Of a stretch of DNA of 64,000 bases, positions 23,017 through 32,017 are shown one piece after another. The stretch covers positions 1 through 64,000 of the forward strand of contig JADIYP010000001.1 of assembly GCA_016705235.1 (NCBI GenBank), in the 5' to 3' direction. This DNA comes from Candidatus Leptovillus affinis (GTDB taxonomy: Bacteria > Chloroflexota > Anaerolineae > Promineifilales > Promineifilaceae). The position numbers were made by a program, and so were the translations under genes. The first letter of the stretch is position 1; each line of letters starts with the position of its first letter. Under the pieces are notes generated by a model. The model worked only from the letters and a program-made list of their open reading frames with translations. It searched no databases and had not been told where the DNA came from.

Positions 23017-23253
23017 GGGAACTACACCTTTTTATGGTACTGATTGGTAAAAAACCGGCAAAAATCAATGCGCCAGGTTGGTTCAAAAGCAGATTGGCCC
23101 AACGACGAGCAAGCAAAAAAGAAAAACACAACCCACCGGCAGCGATGAATAAAGACCTGAACACAAAAGAATTACCGACGCCTGACTGTAAATTCGGAGC
23201 ATTTTTAGTCTGGACCGGCTGGCTGATTTCTAGTCAGTCAGCCCAGACGTGGA

Positions 23254-23688
23254 TTATCCGCCGATGATCTGGACTTTGCAGCCGGAGCCGCCGGAGATGG
23301 GGTAAGGGCCGGCAAGGTTGCCTATGCCGGAGGCGCTGGTGCTGCCAGAGAGCGTGTTAACAACCGCGCCATCCACCAAAATCTGGATACTGACAGTGCC
23401 AGATTTCAGCACAGCGCCATCCTGCAAGCCAACAAAGGAAATGTCGCTAACAGTGCCGCTGCACCCGCCGGTTCCTTGCGTAACATCCGCTTCGTAACCG
23501 GTGACGATGGCTTCTGTACCCTGGCCGGTAACCACCTGCCCGTTCAGGCCGCCGATCACCTTCGCATAAACCACCATGATCGATGAGCCTAAAACGGTCA
23601 AAATACCGATGATCACGATGGCTACCAATACCAGGAGCAAGGCATATTCGACAAGTCCCTGCCCTTCTTCGCGCTGAGGAATTTTCAT
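23254..23688 (-). CDS. Flp/type IVb-like pilin with a long C-terminal domain (144 residues)
   Basis: The N-terminus is a short basic leader, then GQGLVEYALLLVLVAIVIIG, the class III (Flp) prepilin signature with cleavage expected after the Gly and Glu at mature position 5. Known Flp pilins are about 50-70 residues. This one adds about 90 residues rich in Gly, Val, Ser and Thr with two Cys (GGCSG and GSGCKV), which could form a disulfide-bonded beta domain. It could be an Flp-like minor or tip pilin or a pseudopilin. No prepilin peptidase, TadA ATPase or secretin is present in the window. It is transcribed toward the giant surface protein 237 bases downstream. Confidence 0.8.
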   Translation of the reverse strand: MKIPQREEGQGLVEYALLLVLVAIVIIGILTVLGSSIMVVYAKVIGGLNGQVVTGQGTEAIVTGYEADVTQGTGGCSGTVSDISFVGLQDGAVLKSGTVSIQILVDGAVVNTLSGSTSASGIGNLAGPYPISGGSGCKVQIIGG

Positions 23689-24078
23689 GATACGACTCCA
23701 ATTAATAAACTACAGAATAAATGTATGATTGATAAACGGCCGTCAAAAACCCACCACTTCGCGGCTTGCTTACAGTATAAGGGTAAGCACGTTAAAGCAG
23801 CACACAAATGCAGTTAGGACTTTTGTACCATCAGGCAAGGTGATAGAGAGTGTGGCTAAACAGCCTGGCTGACACGACCAAAAATAAGCGCTTTTTTGTT
23901 GCATGAAATCGCCAATCTCATGTTTCCGGCAGCTGGTTGACTAGTATTTCAAAGAAGATTATACAGGGAACGGCCGTTTTTAGAAAATAAAAAACCACGC
24001 CCCTCAAACCAGACTCCAATCAAGTCTTGGCCCAGGAACGTGGCTGGTTACTGCCTCTAAGAAAACCATAATCGTCGG
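23689..24078. other. Intergenic, 390 bases, promoter region of the pilin
   Basis: No open frame of note. It should hold the promoter of the pilin gene on the minus strand and the end of the leftward operon at 24079. A weak inverted repeat (AACCACG near 23993 with CGTGGCTGGTT near 24039) may end transcription from the right. One ACGGCCGT is present near 23970. Confidence 0.5.
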
Positions 24079-24396
24079 CTAAAACTGGAAACCACCCCGG
24101 TAAGGAATCACTTTGTAGCTGAATTCCAACACAAATGGAGACAATTCCTCGTTGATCGTTTGCCAATTTTCACTTGCCAACAGGCGATTCAACGTATCCT
24201 GGTCTTCACAAACAAAACCAATCAGACGGTTCGGCGCGTCGCCATAAGCCGTATGCCAGGCGTCGCTCATTTGCATGCCCATCGATTGCAGAATAGGCAC
24301 ATACCGGCCCATGATAAACTGGTAATATTCCTGCATAACTTCGGGCTTTACTTCGTAACTCAGTAATAGTTTATAACCTAAAGGTTTACCATTCAT
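24079..24396 (-). CDS. Small dimeric alpha/beta-barrel (NIPSNAP/ABM-like) protein, 105 residues
   Basis: The start follows the histidine kinase stop by 3 bases, so the two are probably co-transcribed. The sequence YKLLLSYEVKPEVMQEYYQF, then two helices and strands ending in VLEFSYKVIPY, has the length and pattern of a ferredoxin-like dimeric barrel, as in NIPSNAP or antibiotic-monooxygenase-like proteins. No cofactor or catalytic residues can be assigned. A substrate- or ligand-binding role next to the kinase is possible but unproven. Confidence 0.6.
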   Translation of the reverse strand: MNGKPLGYKLLLSYEVKPEVMQEYYQFIMGRYVPILQSMGMQMSDAWHTAYGDAPNRLIGFVCEDQDTLNRLLASENWQTINEELSPFVLEFSYKVIPYRGGFQF

Positions 24397-24399
24397 AGC

Positions 24400-26139
24400 T
24401 TACTCCAGTTCCCTAGTAATATTAGCGGATGGCAGGGTAAAGGCAAACGTACTGCCTTCCCCAAACGTGCTTTGGAACCAGATTTCTCCGCCTTGCGCCT
24501 CAACCATTTTTTTTACAATGGACAATCCTAATCCCCAACCGACCTGCTCGCGGACGGCCGCGTCCTCCGCGCGGAAAAATTGATTAAAAAGCTGCGCCTG
24601 GTTTTCTTCGGAGATGCCGATACCCGTATCACGCACGGACACCTGGACAAATGCCGCCTGCGGCTGAACCTGAATCAGGATGTCGCCATTTGGGGGTGTG
24701 TATTTGTTGGCGTTGCTGACCAAATTGGTGAGTACCTGGCTGACGCGGCGCGAATCGGCGGAAACGGCCGTGTCCCCCTCGCCTACCTCCACCCGCAGCG
24801 TCTGCGATTTTGTCCCCGCCTGCTCCTGAAAACTCTCCACCACTTCCATCACCACATCCCGCACATCAAACGCGCCCACCTCAAACTGCATCCGGCCGCT
24901 CTCAATCCGGTTAATATCCGACAAATCCCGAATCAGCACACTCATCCGATCCAGGTTGCGTTTAATTACGCCCAAAAACTGCTTTTGCTGCTCATTCAAT
25001 TCGCCTGTCATGCCGCTCATGATCAGGTCGGTATACCCCTTAATCGAAGTCATTGGCAGGCGTAATTCGTGCGTCACCACCGAAATAAAATCGCTTTTGG
25101 CCTTGTTGGCCGCGTGGATGTCTTCATACAAACGGGCATTTTTAATGGCGACGGCGGCCCGATCTGCCAGACGCTCGACAAAAGCGATATCCTCGTCGTT
25201 GATGGCCTGCGGCGTGCGGCTTTCGAGCGTAATGAGACCGGTGATCAGGCCGTCTCGTTTGATGGGTACGGCGAGCTGCACGGCGGCGGCACGGCCGTCT
25301 AACGACTCAGCCGCACTTACCTGCTCCAAATATACCGACCGCTCCTCCCGCAGCACCTGCGCCAACACCGGATGGTCCGTTAACACCGTGCGCGGCGGCT
25401 CCCCGCCGGCGCTCGTATTCACCAACAAACGCAGCGCCGGCTCCGTTTCCGTTTCCACCAACAGGCCAATCGACCCCGAATCGGCCGTTGTCAGGGCAAT
25501 CGCCCACGTCAACGCCGAACTCAGCACCTGATTCAGCTCCAAAGATTTGTTCAACTGCTGGTCGATCTGCTGAAAAACCGTCAATTCTTCCACGCGGCGG
25601 GCCAGGGCGTGGTCTGTTTGCGTGAACAAACGGGCGTTATCAATGGCAATGGCTGCCTGGTTGGCAAACGTGCCCAACAGTTCCAAATCAGCCTCTTTAA
25701 ATACCCCGCTGTACAACCGGTTATCCACATACACCGCGCCGATAATCCGCGCCCGCGCCCGCAGCGGTACGCACATAATCGACCGCAGTTGGTAGCCAAT
25801 CACGCTTTGCTGATCGGAAAAACGCTCATCTTCCTGGGCATTGCTGGTCAGGATGGGATCGCCGGTTGTGGCCGCCCGCTGCAAAACCGTGCGGCTGATT
25901 TGCATCGACTCGCCCTCAATGGTTTCGCGGTCTACATTGCGCGCCGCTTCTGTGCGCAGTCGCCCGGTCAGGTCATCAAAAAGCATCAAAAAGCCGCGCT
26001 CGGCGCCCGTGAGCAAAATAATGGCGTCCATGACCTGATTCAAAACTTCGCTCAGGTCCAGGCTAACGCCCAGTTGAGAGCTTACCTGATACAAAGCCGC
26101 CAAACGGGCTTGTTCGATATTGTTGGTGGGTTCATTCAT
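24400..26139 (-). CDS. Sensor histidine kinase with two GAF domains, cytoplasmic (579 residues)
   Basis: Two GAF domains occupy about residues 20-170 and 190-340; the repeated pattern AAIAIDNARLF / AAVAIKNARLY marks the end of each. The HisKA domain follows with the phospho-acceptor in VVTHELRLPMTSIKGY near residue 355. The catalytic ATPase has the N box LTNLVSNANKYTPP, the G1 box VRDTGIGIS and the G2 box GWGLGLSIVKKM. No membrane helix is seen, so it senses inside the cell, perhaps redox state or a small ligand as GAF domains often do. No response regulator is adjacent. The endonuclease III-like gene ends 9 bases before its start. Confidence 0.92.
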   Translation of the reverse strand: MNEPTNNIEQARLAALYQVSSQLGVSLDLSEVLNQVMDAIILLTGAERGFLMLFDDLTGRLRTEAARNVDRETIEGESMQISRTVLQRAATTGDPILTSNAQEDERFSDQQSVIGYQLRSIMCVPLRARARIIGAVYVDNRLYSGVFKEADLELLGTFANQAAIAIDNARLFTQTDHALARRVEELTVFQQIDQQLNKSLELNQVLSSALTWAIALTTADSGSIGLLVETETEPALRLLVNTSAGGEPPRTVLTDHPVLAQVLREERSVYLEQVSAAESLDGRAAAVQLAVPIKRDGLITGLITLESRTPQAINDEDIAFVERLADRAAVAIKNARLYEDIHAANKAKSDFISVVTHELRLPMTSIKGYTDLIMSGMTGELNEQQKQFLGVIKRNLDRMSVLIRDLSDINRIESGRMQFEVGAFDVRDVVMEVVESFQEQAGTKSQTLRVEVGEGDTAVSADSRRVSQVLTNLVSNANKYTPPNGDILIQVQPQAAFVQVSVRDTGIGISEENQAQLFNQFFRAEDAAVREQVGWGLGLSIVKKMVEAQGGEIWFQSTFGEGSTFAFTLPSANITRELE

Positions 26140-26148
26140 AAGGTTTCG

Positions 26149-26823
26149 TTACTTGTTTTGCTGATAATACGCACATTCGGCCTGTAAGACGCACACGGCG
26201 CATTTGGGATTACGCGCCAGGCAGGTTTCACGGCCGTGTCGAATCAGGTTCAGGTGCAGTGGATAAAATGTTTCCGGCGCGCCCATCGCTTCCAGAATAT
26301 CGTGGGCTTTATCGGCCGTTACCTTCGGGCCAATCAACCCCAGCCGCCCGGTTATGCGATGCACATGCGTATCCACCGGAAAAGCCGGCCGGTTAAAAGC
26401 AAAAAGCAGGATGATAGCGGCCGTTTTCCGCCCCACGCCTTTGATGGCTGTCAACCAATCGCGGGCGTCAGCCAAAGGCATATCGGCCAAAAAATCCAGG
26501 CTGATGGTTCCCCTGGCGTCGTAGACATACCGCAAAGCGGCCTGGATTCGCGGCCCTTTCTGGTTCGCCAAACCTGCGGGGCGTATCGTGGCAATGACAT
26601 CCGCTTCCGGGGCATTCATCACGCTTGCCCAATCGGGATAGTTCGCTTTGAGCGCATAAAAGCCCTTATCGCGGTTCACATCCGAGGTGGATTGCGAAAG
26701 AATGGTGGAAACCAGTTCGTCTACCGGCGGCAGGTGCTGCCGCCACTGCGGTTGACCATATGTCTCGACCAGTTTTTTGTAGACGGCCGTATACATTTGC
26801 TCAAGCGTCTGCGTCGATGTCAT
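26149..26823 (-). CDS. Endonuclease III-like DNA glycosylase (HhH-GPD, 4Fe-4S)
   Basis: The helix-hairpin-helix LTAIKGVGRKTAAIIL carries the catalytic-type Lys. The conserved Asp follows in FPVDTHVHR, as expected of a bifunctional glycosylase/AP lyase. The C-terminus has the iron-sulfur pattern C-x6-C-x2-C-x5-C (CLARNPKCAVCVLQAEC). It would remove oxidised pyrimidines or related lesions. The start at 26823 gives 224 residues, close to the family. The frame extends upstream to 26871 with two further Met codons, so the N-terminus is not certain. It is followed closely by the GAF kinase gene. Confidence 0.88.
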   Translation of the reverse strand: MTSTQTLEQMYTAVYKKLVETYGQPQWRQHLPPVDELVSTILSQSTSDVNRDKGFYALKANYPDWASVMNAPEADVIATIRPAGLANQKGPRIQAALRYVYDARGTISLDFLADMPLADARDWLTAIKGVGRKTAAIILLFAFNRPAFPVDTHVHRITGRLGLIGPKVTADKAHDILEAMGAPETFYPLHLNLIRHGRETCLARNPKCAVCVLQAECAYYQQNK

Positions 26824-26926
26824 GATCAGACCCTGCCTCATTGTAATCTGAGTTGGGATTATACCACGCATAAAATACGTGAAATGATGACCTTGGGGGC
26901 GATTGTGGGGTGATTACAAAGCAGCC

Positions 26927-28711
26927 TTAATTTTTGACTACGTTTTGCCGGGTGGCCAGGCGGTCTAGTAAGGCGTCGCGGACTTCCTGGCGTTCGGCGG
27001 TGGTGAAATCGAGAATGTCGAACACGGCCGTATCCAAAGCCATTCTATCCGCCAGCCCCAATTCCGCGTCGGTCATCAGCAGCGGGCGCTGCGCCAACCG
27101 GTTAAACACGGCCGTCAACCCATCCACCTGTGCCGATGTCAGATAACGCGGGTCCGGCAGTAAAATCTGGCCCAATTCATAGGTCGCCAGCCACAACACC
27201 CCCGCGCCAAAATTGAGCCGCCCTTGCAGCTCGCACTGCAAGGCAAACCAGGCGCTGTTCAGCAGCGCCGCCACTGCGGCCAGCGGCACATCCGGCGGCA
27301 GCGTCACCTGGTAAAGCTGCTGGTCTACCAGCAGGTCTTCTTCCAGCGCGGCGGCCATGTGCCGCCGCCACACGCCTTTGGGCAGCACCAATTGCGCCGA
27401 TGGCTGGGCGGCCAGGCTGTACCAGGGTTGGCGCGCAGCGCATGTCGAGCGTTGGGGGAACTCCTGGCTTTCGCCCCAGGCCAGATAATCGGCTACGGCC
27501 GTTCCCGCCAGATTTGCTCCCGGCGGAATCCACAACACGTCGTGGCGGCAGTTGGCCGCACCCAGGCGCAGGCTGTCCAGGCCGCGCAGCGATTTGAGCA
27601 GCGGGCGGCGAAATTCTGGTTCCAGGCCCCACTTGCTTATCGTGGCCTGATCCAGATAGAAAAACTGATTCGCGCCGGTGGTAAAACCGCGCTGCACCTC
27701 GGCCCAATCGCGCAGGCAAGCTAATTTCGGTTCTTCGCGCCGCCGCCGATACACTTCCGGCGCGCGCAGCGCCAGACCCCATTTGGCTGCCGGGCGCAAA
27801 TCGGCCTGCGTGACAACACGCACGGCCGTGTCTGGCGTGGTGCGGCTTTCGTTGGGCAGCAGGCGGGGGATGAGCTGTTCCAGCGCTGTCAGGCGGCGGT
27901 AGTCGTTGGCGGCGTAAGGGATGAGGGCGCGCAACGGCCGTTTCAGACGCACCAACCGCACCATGTTGGCCGCCCGCCGATTGGGACCGCTGCACTTCTC
28001 CAGCACCACCAGGCAGGTGTTGATTTTGGCGTCGTCGAACCAATGTTCAACGCCCGATTCGATAATCGCCAGAATTTTGAAATGGTCCAGAATAAACTGC
28101 TTGAGTTTTTCGCCATAGGCCACATCCAGCCAGCCATTGGGAACCACAAAGCCAAACCGGCCGCCTTCGCGCAAAAACTGCGCCCCGTGCAAAAAAAAGT
28201 AGGCGTGCAGCCCGGAACGCCCGCCCAGGCTGTCCCAAAGTTGGCGGGGCATCAGCAGCCGCTTTTCCGCCGCTTCCGGCGCGGATGGCGGCAGGCCGTC
28301 GAACAATTCCAGTTGACGGCCGTCTTCTGTCGACAGACGGCCAATCCATTCGGCGCGGGTATAGGGCGGGTTGCCGATCAGCGCGTCAAAAACGCCGGGC
28401 AGGCCATCCGCTGGCCCGCCCGGTGACAATGTGAAGAAGTTGCGGGTGAGGATGTGGGCTTGCGGGAGGATGGTTTGGGCGCGCACGGCCGTTTCCGGGT
28501 CCAACTCGACGCCCCACAGCGCATCCGGCGGCGCATCCGGGCCATCACCCAACCAGCCCAGCCACTTCGCCGCGCGGGCCAGAAAGGCGCCTTCGCCGCA
28601 GCTGGGGTCCAACAGGCGGTCAGACGGCCGTCTGAGGCAAAACCCAAGCAGCAAATCCGCCACGTCCGTTGGGGTTTCATATTGGCCTAGAGTGTGTTGT
28701 TTATCCGGCAT
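26927..28711 (-). CDS. N6-adenine DNA methyltransferase, Eco57I/TaqI-like class, no nuclease partner seen
   Basis: The chosen start at 28711 (MPDKQHTLGQYETP) has AAGGGA upstream; the longer frame to 28846 lacks similarity to such enzymes. Motif I is LLDPSCGEGAFLARA and the adenine-specific motif IV is GNPPYTRAEW. The C-terminal two thirds resembles the target-recognition part of Type IIG or gamma-class methylases. No restriction nuclease domain or gene is visible, so it looks like an orphan methylase or a nuclease-less remnant. Its target sequence cannot be read from the protein. A link to the ACGGCCGT octamer would be speculation, since enzymes of this class usually recognise asymmetric sites. 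Confidence 0.82.
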   Translation of the reverse strand: MPDKQHTLGQYETPTDVADLLLGFCLRRPSDRLLDPSCGEGAFLARAAKWLGWLGDGPDAPPDALWGVELDPETAVRAQTILPQAHILTRNFFTLSPGGPADGLPGVFDALIGNPPYTRAEWIGRLSTEDGRQLELFDGLPPSAPEAAEKRLLMPRQLWDSLGGRSGLHAYFFLHGAQFLREGGRFGFVVPNGWLDVAYGEKLKQFILDHFKILAIIESGVEHWFDDAKINTCLVVLEKCSGPNRRAANMVRLVRLKRPLRALIPYAANDYRRLTALEQLIPRLLPNESRTTPDTAVRVVTQADLRPAAKWGLALRAPEVYRRRREEPKLACLRDWAEVQRGFTTGANQFFYLDQATISKWGLEPEFRRPLLKSLRGLDSLRLGAANCRHDVLWIPPGANLAGTAVADYLAWGESQEFPQRSTCAARQPWYSLAAQPSAQLVLPKGVWRRHMAAALEEDLLVDQQLYQVTLPPDVPLAAVAALLNSAWFALQCELQGRLNFGAGVLWLATYELGQILLPDPRYLTSAQVDGLTAVFNRLAQRPLLMTDAELGLADRMALDTAVFDILDFTTAERQEVRDALLDRLATRQNVVKN

Positions 28712-28820
28712 GTGCTGTTTCCCTTCCCACAAGATCGCACTATAATCGCCGCGACATTCTGCCCGCCGCAGCACCCAGCACATTGTAACACAGGAAGCAG
28801 GGCTTTTTTCGAGGTTCCTT

Positions 28821-30059
28821 ATGGTTATGACAATTTCCACCACCACGCAGCGCCGCTATATTTTAGGTAAACAAGGTCTTTGGCCCGGGCGCCGCTGGCA
28901 CGGCTTAGAAGGCACAGCCCAGGCGATTCACGCCACAGAAGCCGTACAGATCGACCCGGTATCGGTGGTGGCTTGCAGCCACGATATTGTCTTATGGGGA
29001 CGGGTAAACGAGTACCAACCAGACTATCTCCAGCAGCAGGCGTATGAAGAACGCCGCTTTTTCGATTATGGCGGCTGGTTGAGAATGTATCCGATGGCCG
29101 AACTGCCTTACTGGCGGCCGCGTATGTTGCGCTACAAAGCCTATCAGCGTTGGCAAGATTTTGCCGCCACACAGGCCGATCTGGTGGAGAACGTCCGGCA
29201 AGTCATACGAGACCGCGGCCCTTTGCGCAGCCGTGATCTGGCCGGCGAAGCAGTAACCCATTACCGCGCCGGCAAAGACACGGGCGTCGCCCTCTACTAC
29301 CTCTGGCTAACCGGAGAATTGATGACCCACGGCCGTCAGGGCAAAGAGCGCGTGTATGATTTTCTGGAAAACATCGCCCCAACCGAATGGCAGCATTCGG
29401 CCACGGAAGAGGAATCGGCGAATTTTTTCCTGCGTAAGGACATTGCCAATTGGGGCCTTATCACGACGGCGGATTTTCGCCGGATGTTGAAGGATGCGTG
29501 GGCACGGCCGTTAGCTCCCAAAGAGGCCCAACACACCCTGGCCCGGATGCTGGCCGCCGGAGAGCTGGCCGAAGTACGCATAGAAGGCCAGAAGGACCCG
29601 GCTTACTTTTTAGGCGAGGATATGGGCATCATGGCGGAATTAGCCGACGGCCGTGTCCCCCTCGCCTGGCAAACCGAATCCCCCACCACCACCGACGAAG
29701 TCGTCTTCCTTTCCCCGCTGGAATTTGTCAGCGCGCGCGGCCGCGCGGCCAAGGTGTTTGGCTTCAATTACATCTGGGAAATTTACAAACCGGCGGAACA
29801 ACGCCAATATGGTCCTTACACCATGCCCATTTTGTACGGCGACCGTCTCGTTGGGCGCATGGATTCTAAATTCGACCGAGCGCAGCAGACGTATGTCCTC
29901 AACGGCTTGTGGCTGGAAGATGGGTTCCACCCCGATTCGGCGTTTGCCGCCGCCTTTGCCCAGGGGCTGCGGCGCTTTGCCGACTTTTTGGGGGCGGCGC
30001 GCATGGATACGGCCGTGCTTGCGCCGGCTGCGCTGCGGGCTGCGGTAGAAAATTTGTAG
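28821..30059 (+). CDS. YcaQ/AlkX-family winged-helix DNA glycosylase (HTH_42), 412 residues
   Basis: The N-terminal winged-helix part has RRYILGKQGLWPGRRW and then IHATEAVQIDPVSVVACSHD. The QID motif matches the catalytic Q-x-D of YcaQ-type glycosylases, which unhook interstrand crosslinks and remove alkylated purines. The family pattern continues with FDYGGWLRMYPMAELPYW and near the C-terminus with GDRLVGRMDSKFDR. Length is normal. It is divergent from the DNA methylase and near an endonuclease III-like gene, giving a small DNA-maintenance neighbourhood. The start at 28821 has GAGG six bases upstream; ATG 28827 is an alternative. Confidence 0.85.
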   Translation: MVMTISTTTQRRYILGKQGLWPGRRWHGLEGTAQAIHATEAVQIDPVSVVACSHDIVLWGRVNEYQPDYLQQQAYEERRFFDYGGWLRMYPMAELPYWRPRMLRYKAYQRWQDFAATQADLVENVRQVIRDRGPLRSRDLAGEAVTHYRAGKDTGVALYYLWLTGELMTHGRQGKERVYDFLENIAPTEWQHSATEEESANFFLRKDIANWGLITTADFRRMLKDAWARPLAPKEAQHTLARMLAAGELAEVRIEGQKDPAYFLGEDMGIMAELADGRVPLAWQTESPTTTDEVVFLSPLEFVSARGRAAKVFGFNYIWEIYKPAEQRQYGPYTMPILYGDRLVGRMDSKFDRAQQTYVLNGLWLEDGFHPDSAFAAAFAQGLRRFADFLGAARMDTAVLAPAALRAAVENL

Positions 30060-30064
30060 CTATA

Positions 30065-30293
30065 CCGACCCCAAGGGTTTGCTCCCTTGAAAATAGATTT
30101 GTCAAATCTTAAAGATTTGACAAATCTCAACCTTTTCATTCGTGGTGGTGGGTTAGACCACTCATGATGTCTCCTGAGAATTTAGATTCGTTGGGTATTA
30201 AACCCTTGGGGTCTTGCCGGAGAAACTGATTAAGACCCCAAGGGTTTGCTCCTGAGAATTTGGACTAGCTGGGTATTAAACCCTTGGGGTCTT
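30065..30293. repeat. Hairpin repeat cluster (AAGACCCC...GGGGTCTT) plus a 16-bp inverted repeat
   Basis: AAGACCCCAAGGGTTT or its complement occurs at 30067-30080 (partial), 30200-30215, 30232-30247 and 30278-30293. The unit between 30232 and 30293 matches the elements at 44231, 46208 and 48959, including GAGAA and TGGGTATTAAA in the loop. Inside the cluster, 30095-30110 and 30112-30127 form a perfect inverted repeat (AGATTTGTCAAATCTT). The gap follows the YcaQ-like gene and holds no gene. It may terminate transcription in both directions. Confidence 0.85.
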
Positions 30294-30343
30294 GCCAAAG
30301 AAACCTGAACAACTACAAAAATTAGCGCCATAACATCCCGAAC

Positions 30344-30802
30344 ATGACCACTCTCTCGCACAAAAACTTCTTACAAACGCTGCCAGACGCGGTAGTACCA
30401 CATTTACCGCCCAACCTGCACGGCATTAAGTCGCGGCAGCCGTGGGGCTGGCTGGTGCAGTTTTATTACAACGAACCACGCCTGCATTACGAAGTGTCCA
30501 AAGCTGTGCGCCACGCGGGTTGGGAACTGGGGTTTCACTGCGAAGCGAACGACAAAAACATGAACCGCCTGCTGCTCAATGGATTCCGCCGCCACTTGTT
30601 TGAGATTAAAGACACCCTGGGCGAAAGCATCGAGGCGGAAATGTGGGATCGGGGCTGGACCAAAATCTATGAAGTCTACCCGGAAGCGGATCTGACCAGC
30701 GCTTATCAGGCTGCGCTTGGGCAGCGCATGGCCCAAATTATCACCTGCCTACACCCCATTTTTGTTGATTTGCGCAATACGATTGCCAGCGTTCACCACT
30801 AA
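30344..30802 (+). CDS. Unknown cytoplasmic protein, 152 residues
   Basis: I do not recognise this protein. It has no signal peptide or membrane segment. The middle has WGWLVQFYYNEPRLHYEV, then ELGFHCEA, and ends in helices. The residues LHYEV...GWELGFHCE suggest a mixed alpha/beta fold. It overlaps the convergent PfkB gene by 4 bases at the 3' end and follows the hairpin cluster, so it is probably transcribed alone. Confidence 0.6.
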   Translation: MTTLSHKNFLQTLPDAVVPHLPPNLHGIKSRQPWGWLVQFYYNEPRLHYEVSKAVRHAGWELGFHCEANDKNMNRLLLNGFRRHLFEIKDTLGESIEAEMWDRGWTKIYEVYPEADLTSAYQAALGQRMAQIITCLHPIFVDLRNTIASVHH

Positions 30803-31707
30803 ACGGCCGTCCGCGCCACCCAATCAGCCAGTTCCACGGCCGTTAGAAAGCCCTGCGCCGCACCGGTTTCGCCAATCTTGTAGGAAGCAAACACCACAGC
30901 CTGCCGAATGGCGGCGTATGGGTCGCCGGTCTGGTTGTAGTGGTGGACAAAGGCGGAAAAGAGCGCGTCCCCGGCGCCGATGGTGTTGACGACAGGGCGA
31001 GTGGCAACGGCCGTTACCCGCCCCATAAACCCATCCTCCTTCACCGCCAACAGCGCCCCTTCCGCCCCCAAACCGATGACGATAACGGCCGTGCCAAACC
31101 GTTCTTGCAGTCGCCGCGCCCATTCTTCCGGCGCACACGGCAGCTTCTCATTACTCATAAACAAAACGTGAGCCGCCGCCATAAAATCGCGGTTATACGC
31201 ATCATCCAGATCATAAATTGTGTGCACGTCTGTGGCGATGGGAACGCCGGCCCGTTGGGCGCGAGCCAGAAACGGGCGGTTGAAATTGATATTGCATAAA
31301 ACCGCCAGATCGCACTCTGCCAGGGCGCTGTCAAACAGTTCCGCCGGATAAACCCGCTCCTGAATATCCTTCAGGTCCACGTGGATTTGCCGTCGCCCGG
31401 ATGGCTCATAAAGAATGACGGATTGCGCAGTTTGCGCCAATTGCGGCAGCACATGGACGGGGGAAATACGCGCTTCCAGCAAAGCCTGGGCCACGCCCTG
31501 GCCGAGCAAATCACGGCCAACCAAAGACAAAAAGCAAACCGTATCGCCCAAAACGGTTAACGCTTTGGCCACGTTGTACCCCACGCCGGAAACGGTGCTG
31601 TTAACGCCCCAAAAAGGGTAACGCACCGGTTCATACGTCACGGGGAAGGCATCCACTTTTAAGGTTGTTTCGATATTGATCAGGCCGGAGACTAAAATTT
31701 TCCGCAT
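30799..31707 (-). CDS. PfkB-family carbohydrate/nucleoside kinase
   Basis: The chosen start (31707) begins MRKILVSGLINIETTLKVD; the longer frame to 31755 adds an unlikely basic leader. Motif 1 is GVNSTVSGVGYNVAKAL and motif 2 is NTIGAGDALFSAF with the catalytic Asp. The protein has about 302 residues, normal for ribokinase-like kinases that phosphorylate sugars, nucleosides or related alcohols with ATP. The substrate cannot be told. It overlaps the 3' end of the convergent gene at 30344. Confidence 0.88.
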   Translation of the reverse strand: MRKILVSGLINIETTLKVDAFPVTYEPVRYPFWGVNSTVSGVGYNVAKALTVLGDTVCFLSLVGRDLLGQGVAQALLEARISPVHVLPQLAQTAQSVILYEPSGRRQIHVDLKDIQERVYPAELFDSALAECDLAVLCNINFNRPFLARAQRAGVPIATDVHTIYDLDDAYNRDFMAAAHVLFMSNEKLPCAPEEWARRLQERFGTAVIVIGLGAEGALLAVKEDGFMGRVTAVATRPVVNTIGAGDALFSAFVHHYNQTGDPYAAIRQAVVFASYKIGETGAAQGFLTAVELADWVARTAV

Positions 31708-32017
31708 GTCAGGATTCCCTTTGGTAAGTCGATGATGGAATTTGCGCCCATTCAAGACGAGAGCAAAGGGCGTGGAGCGGCGGAAAAAAACGAGTATCCG
31801 CTGTCCTATAGCCCTTTAGCCCTTTGGTTACAGATTGCCGATCACCTTGAAATTCATGTATACTCCTTGAACAAGATCATTCTACCTCGCCCTAAGTCGT
31901 AGTGGTAATTTATATCCATGTTTATCTACCCACCTGTTCGTCGTTTGTGACTAATTCGATTGCAACCAGGGCAGGAGAATTTCGCTTTTTTCACTGGGAA
32001 ACGGTTGGGAGGAACAA
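31708..32017. other. Intergenic, 310 bases, between divergent PfkB and EAD-NTPase genes
   Basis: It must hold promoters for both directions but shows no clear sigma-70 pair. The last part has GGGAGG at 32007-32012, the ribosome site for the TTG start at 32018. No ACGGCCGT and no inverted repeat stands out. Confidence 0.4.

Noticed and set aside
9682..23043. Many plus-strand open frames opposite the giant surface protein
   Set aside because: They mirror its GC-rich repeats on the other strand, lack ribosome sites and have no protein-like features.
23209..23250. Rho-independent terminator after the pilin gene
   Set aside because: The stem (GTCTGG...CCAGAC) is good but no T-tract follows on the pilin strand.
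30060..30343. tRNA or rRNA fragment in the hairpin-rich gap
   Set aside because: The stems are intergenic repeat arms; no T-loop or anticodon arm pattern.
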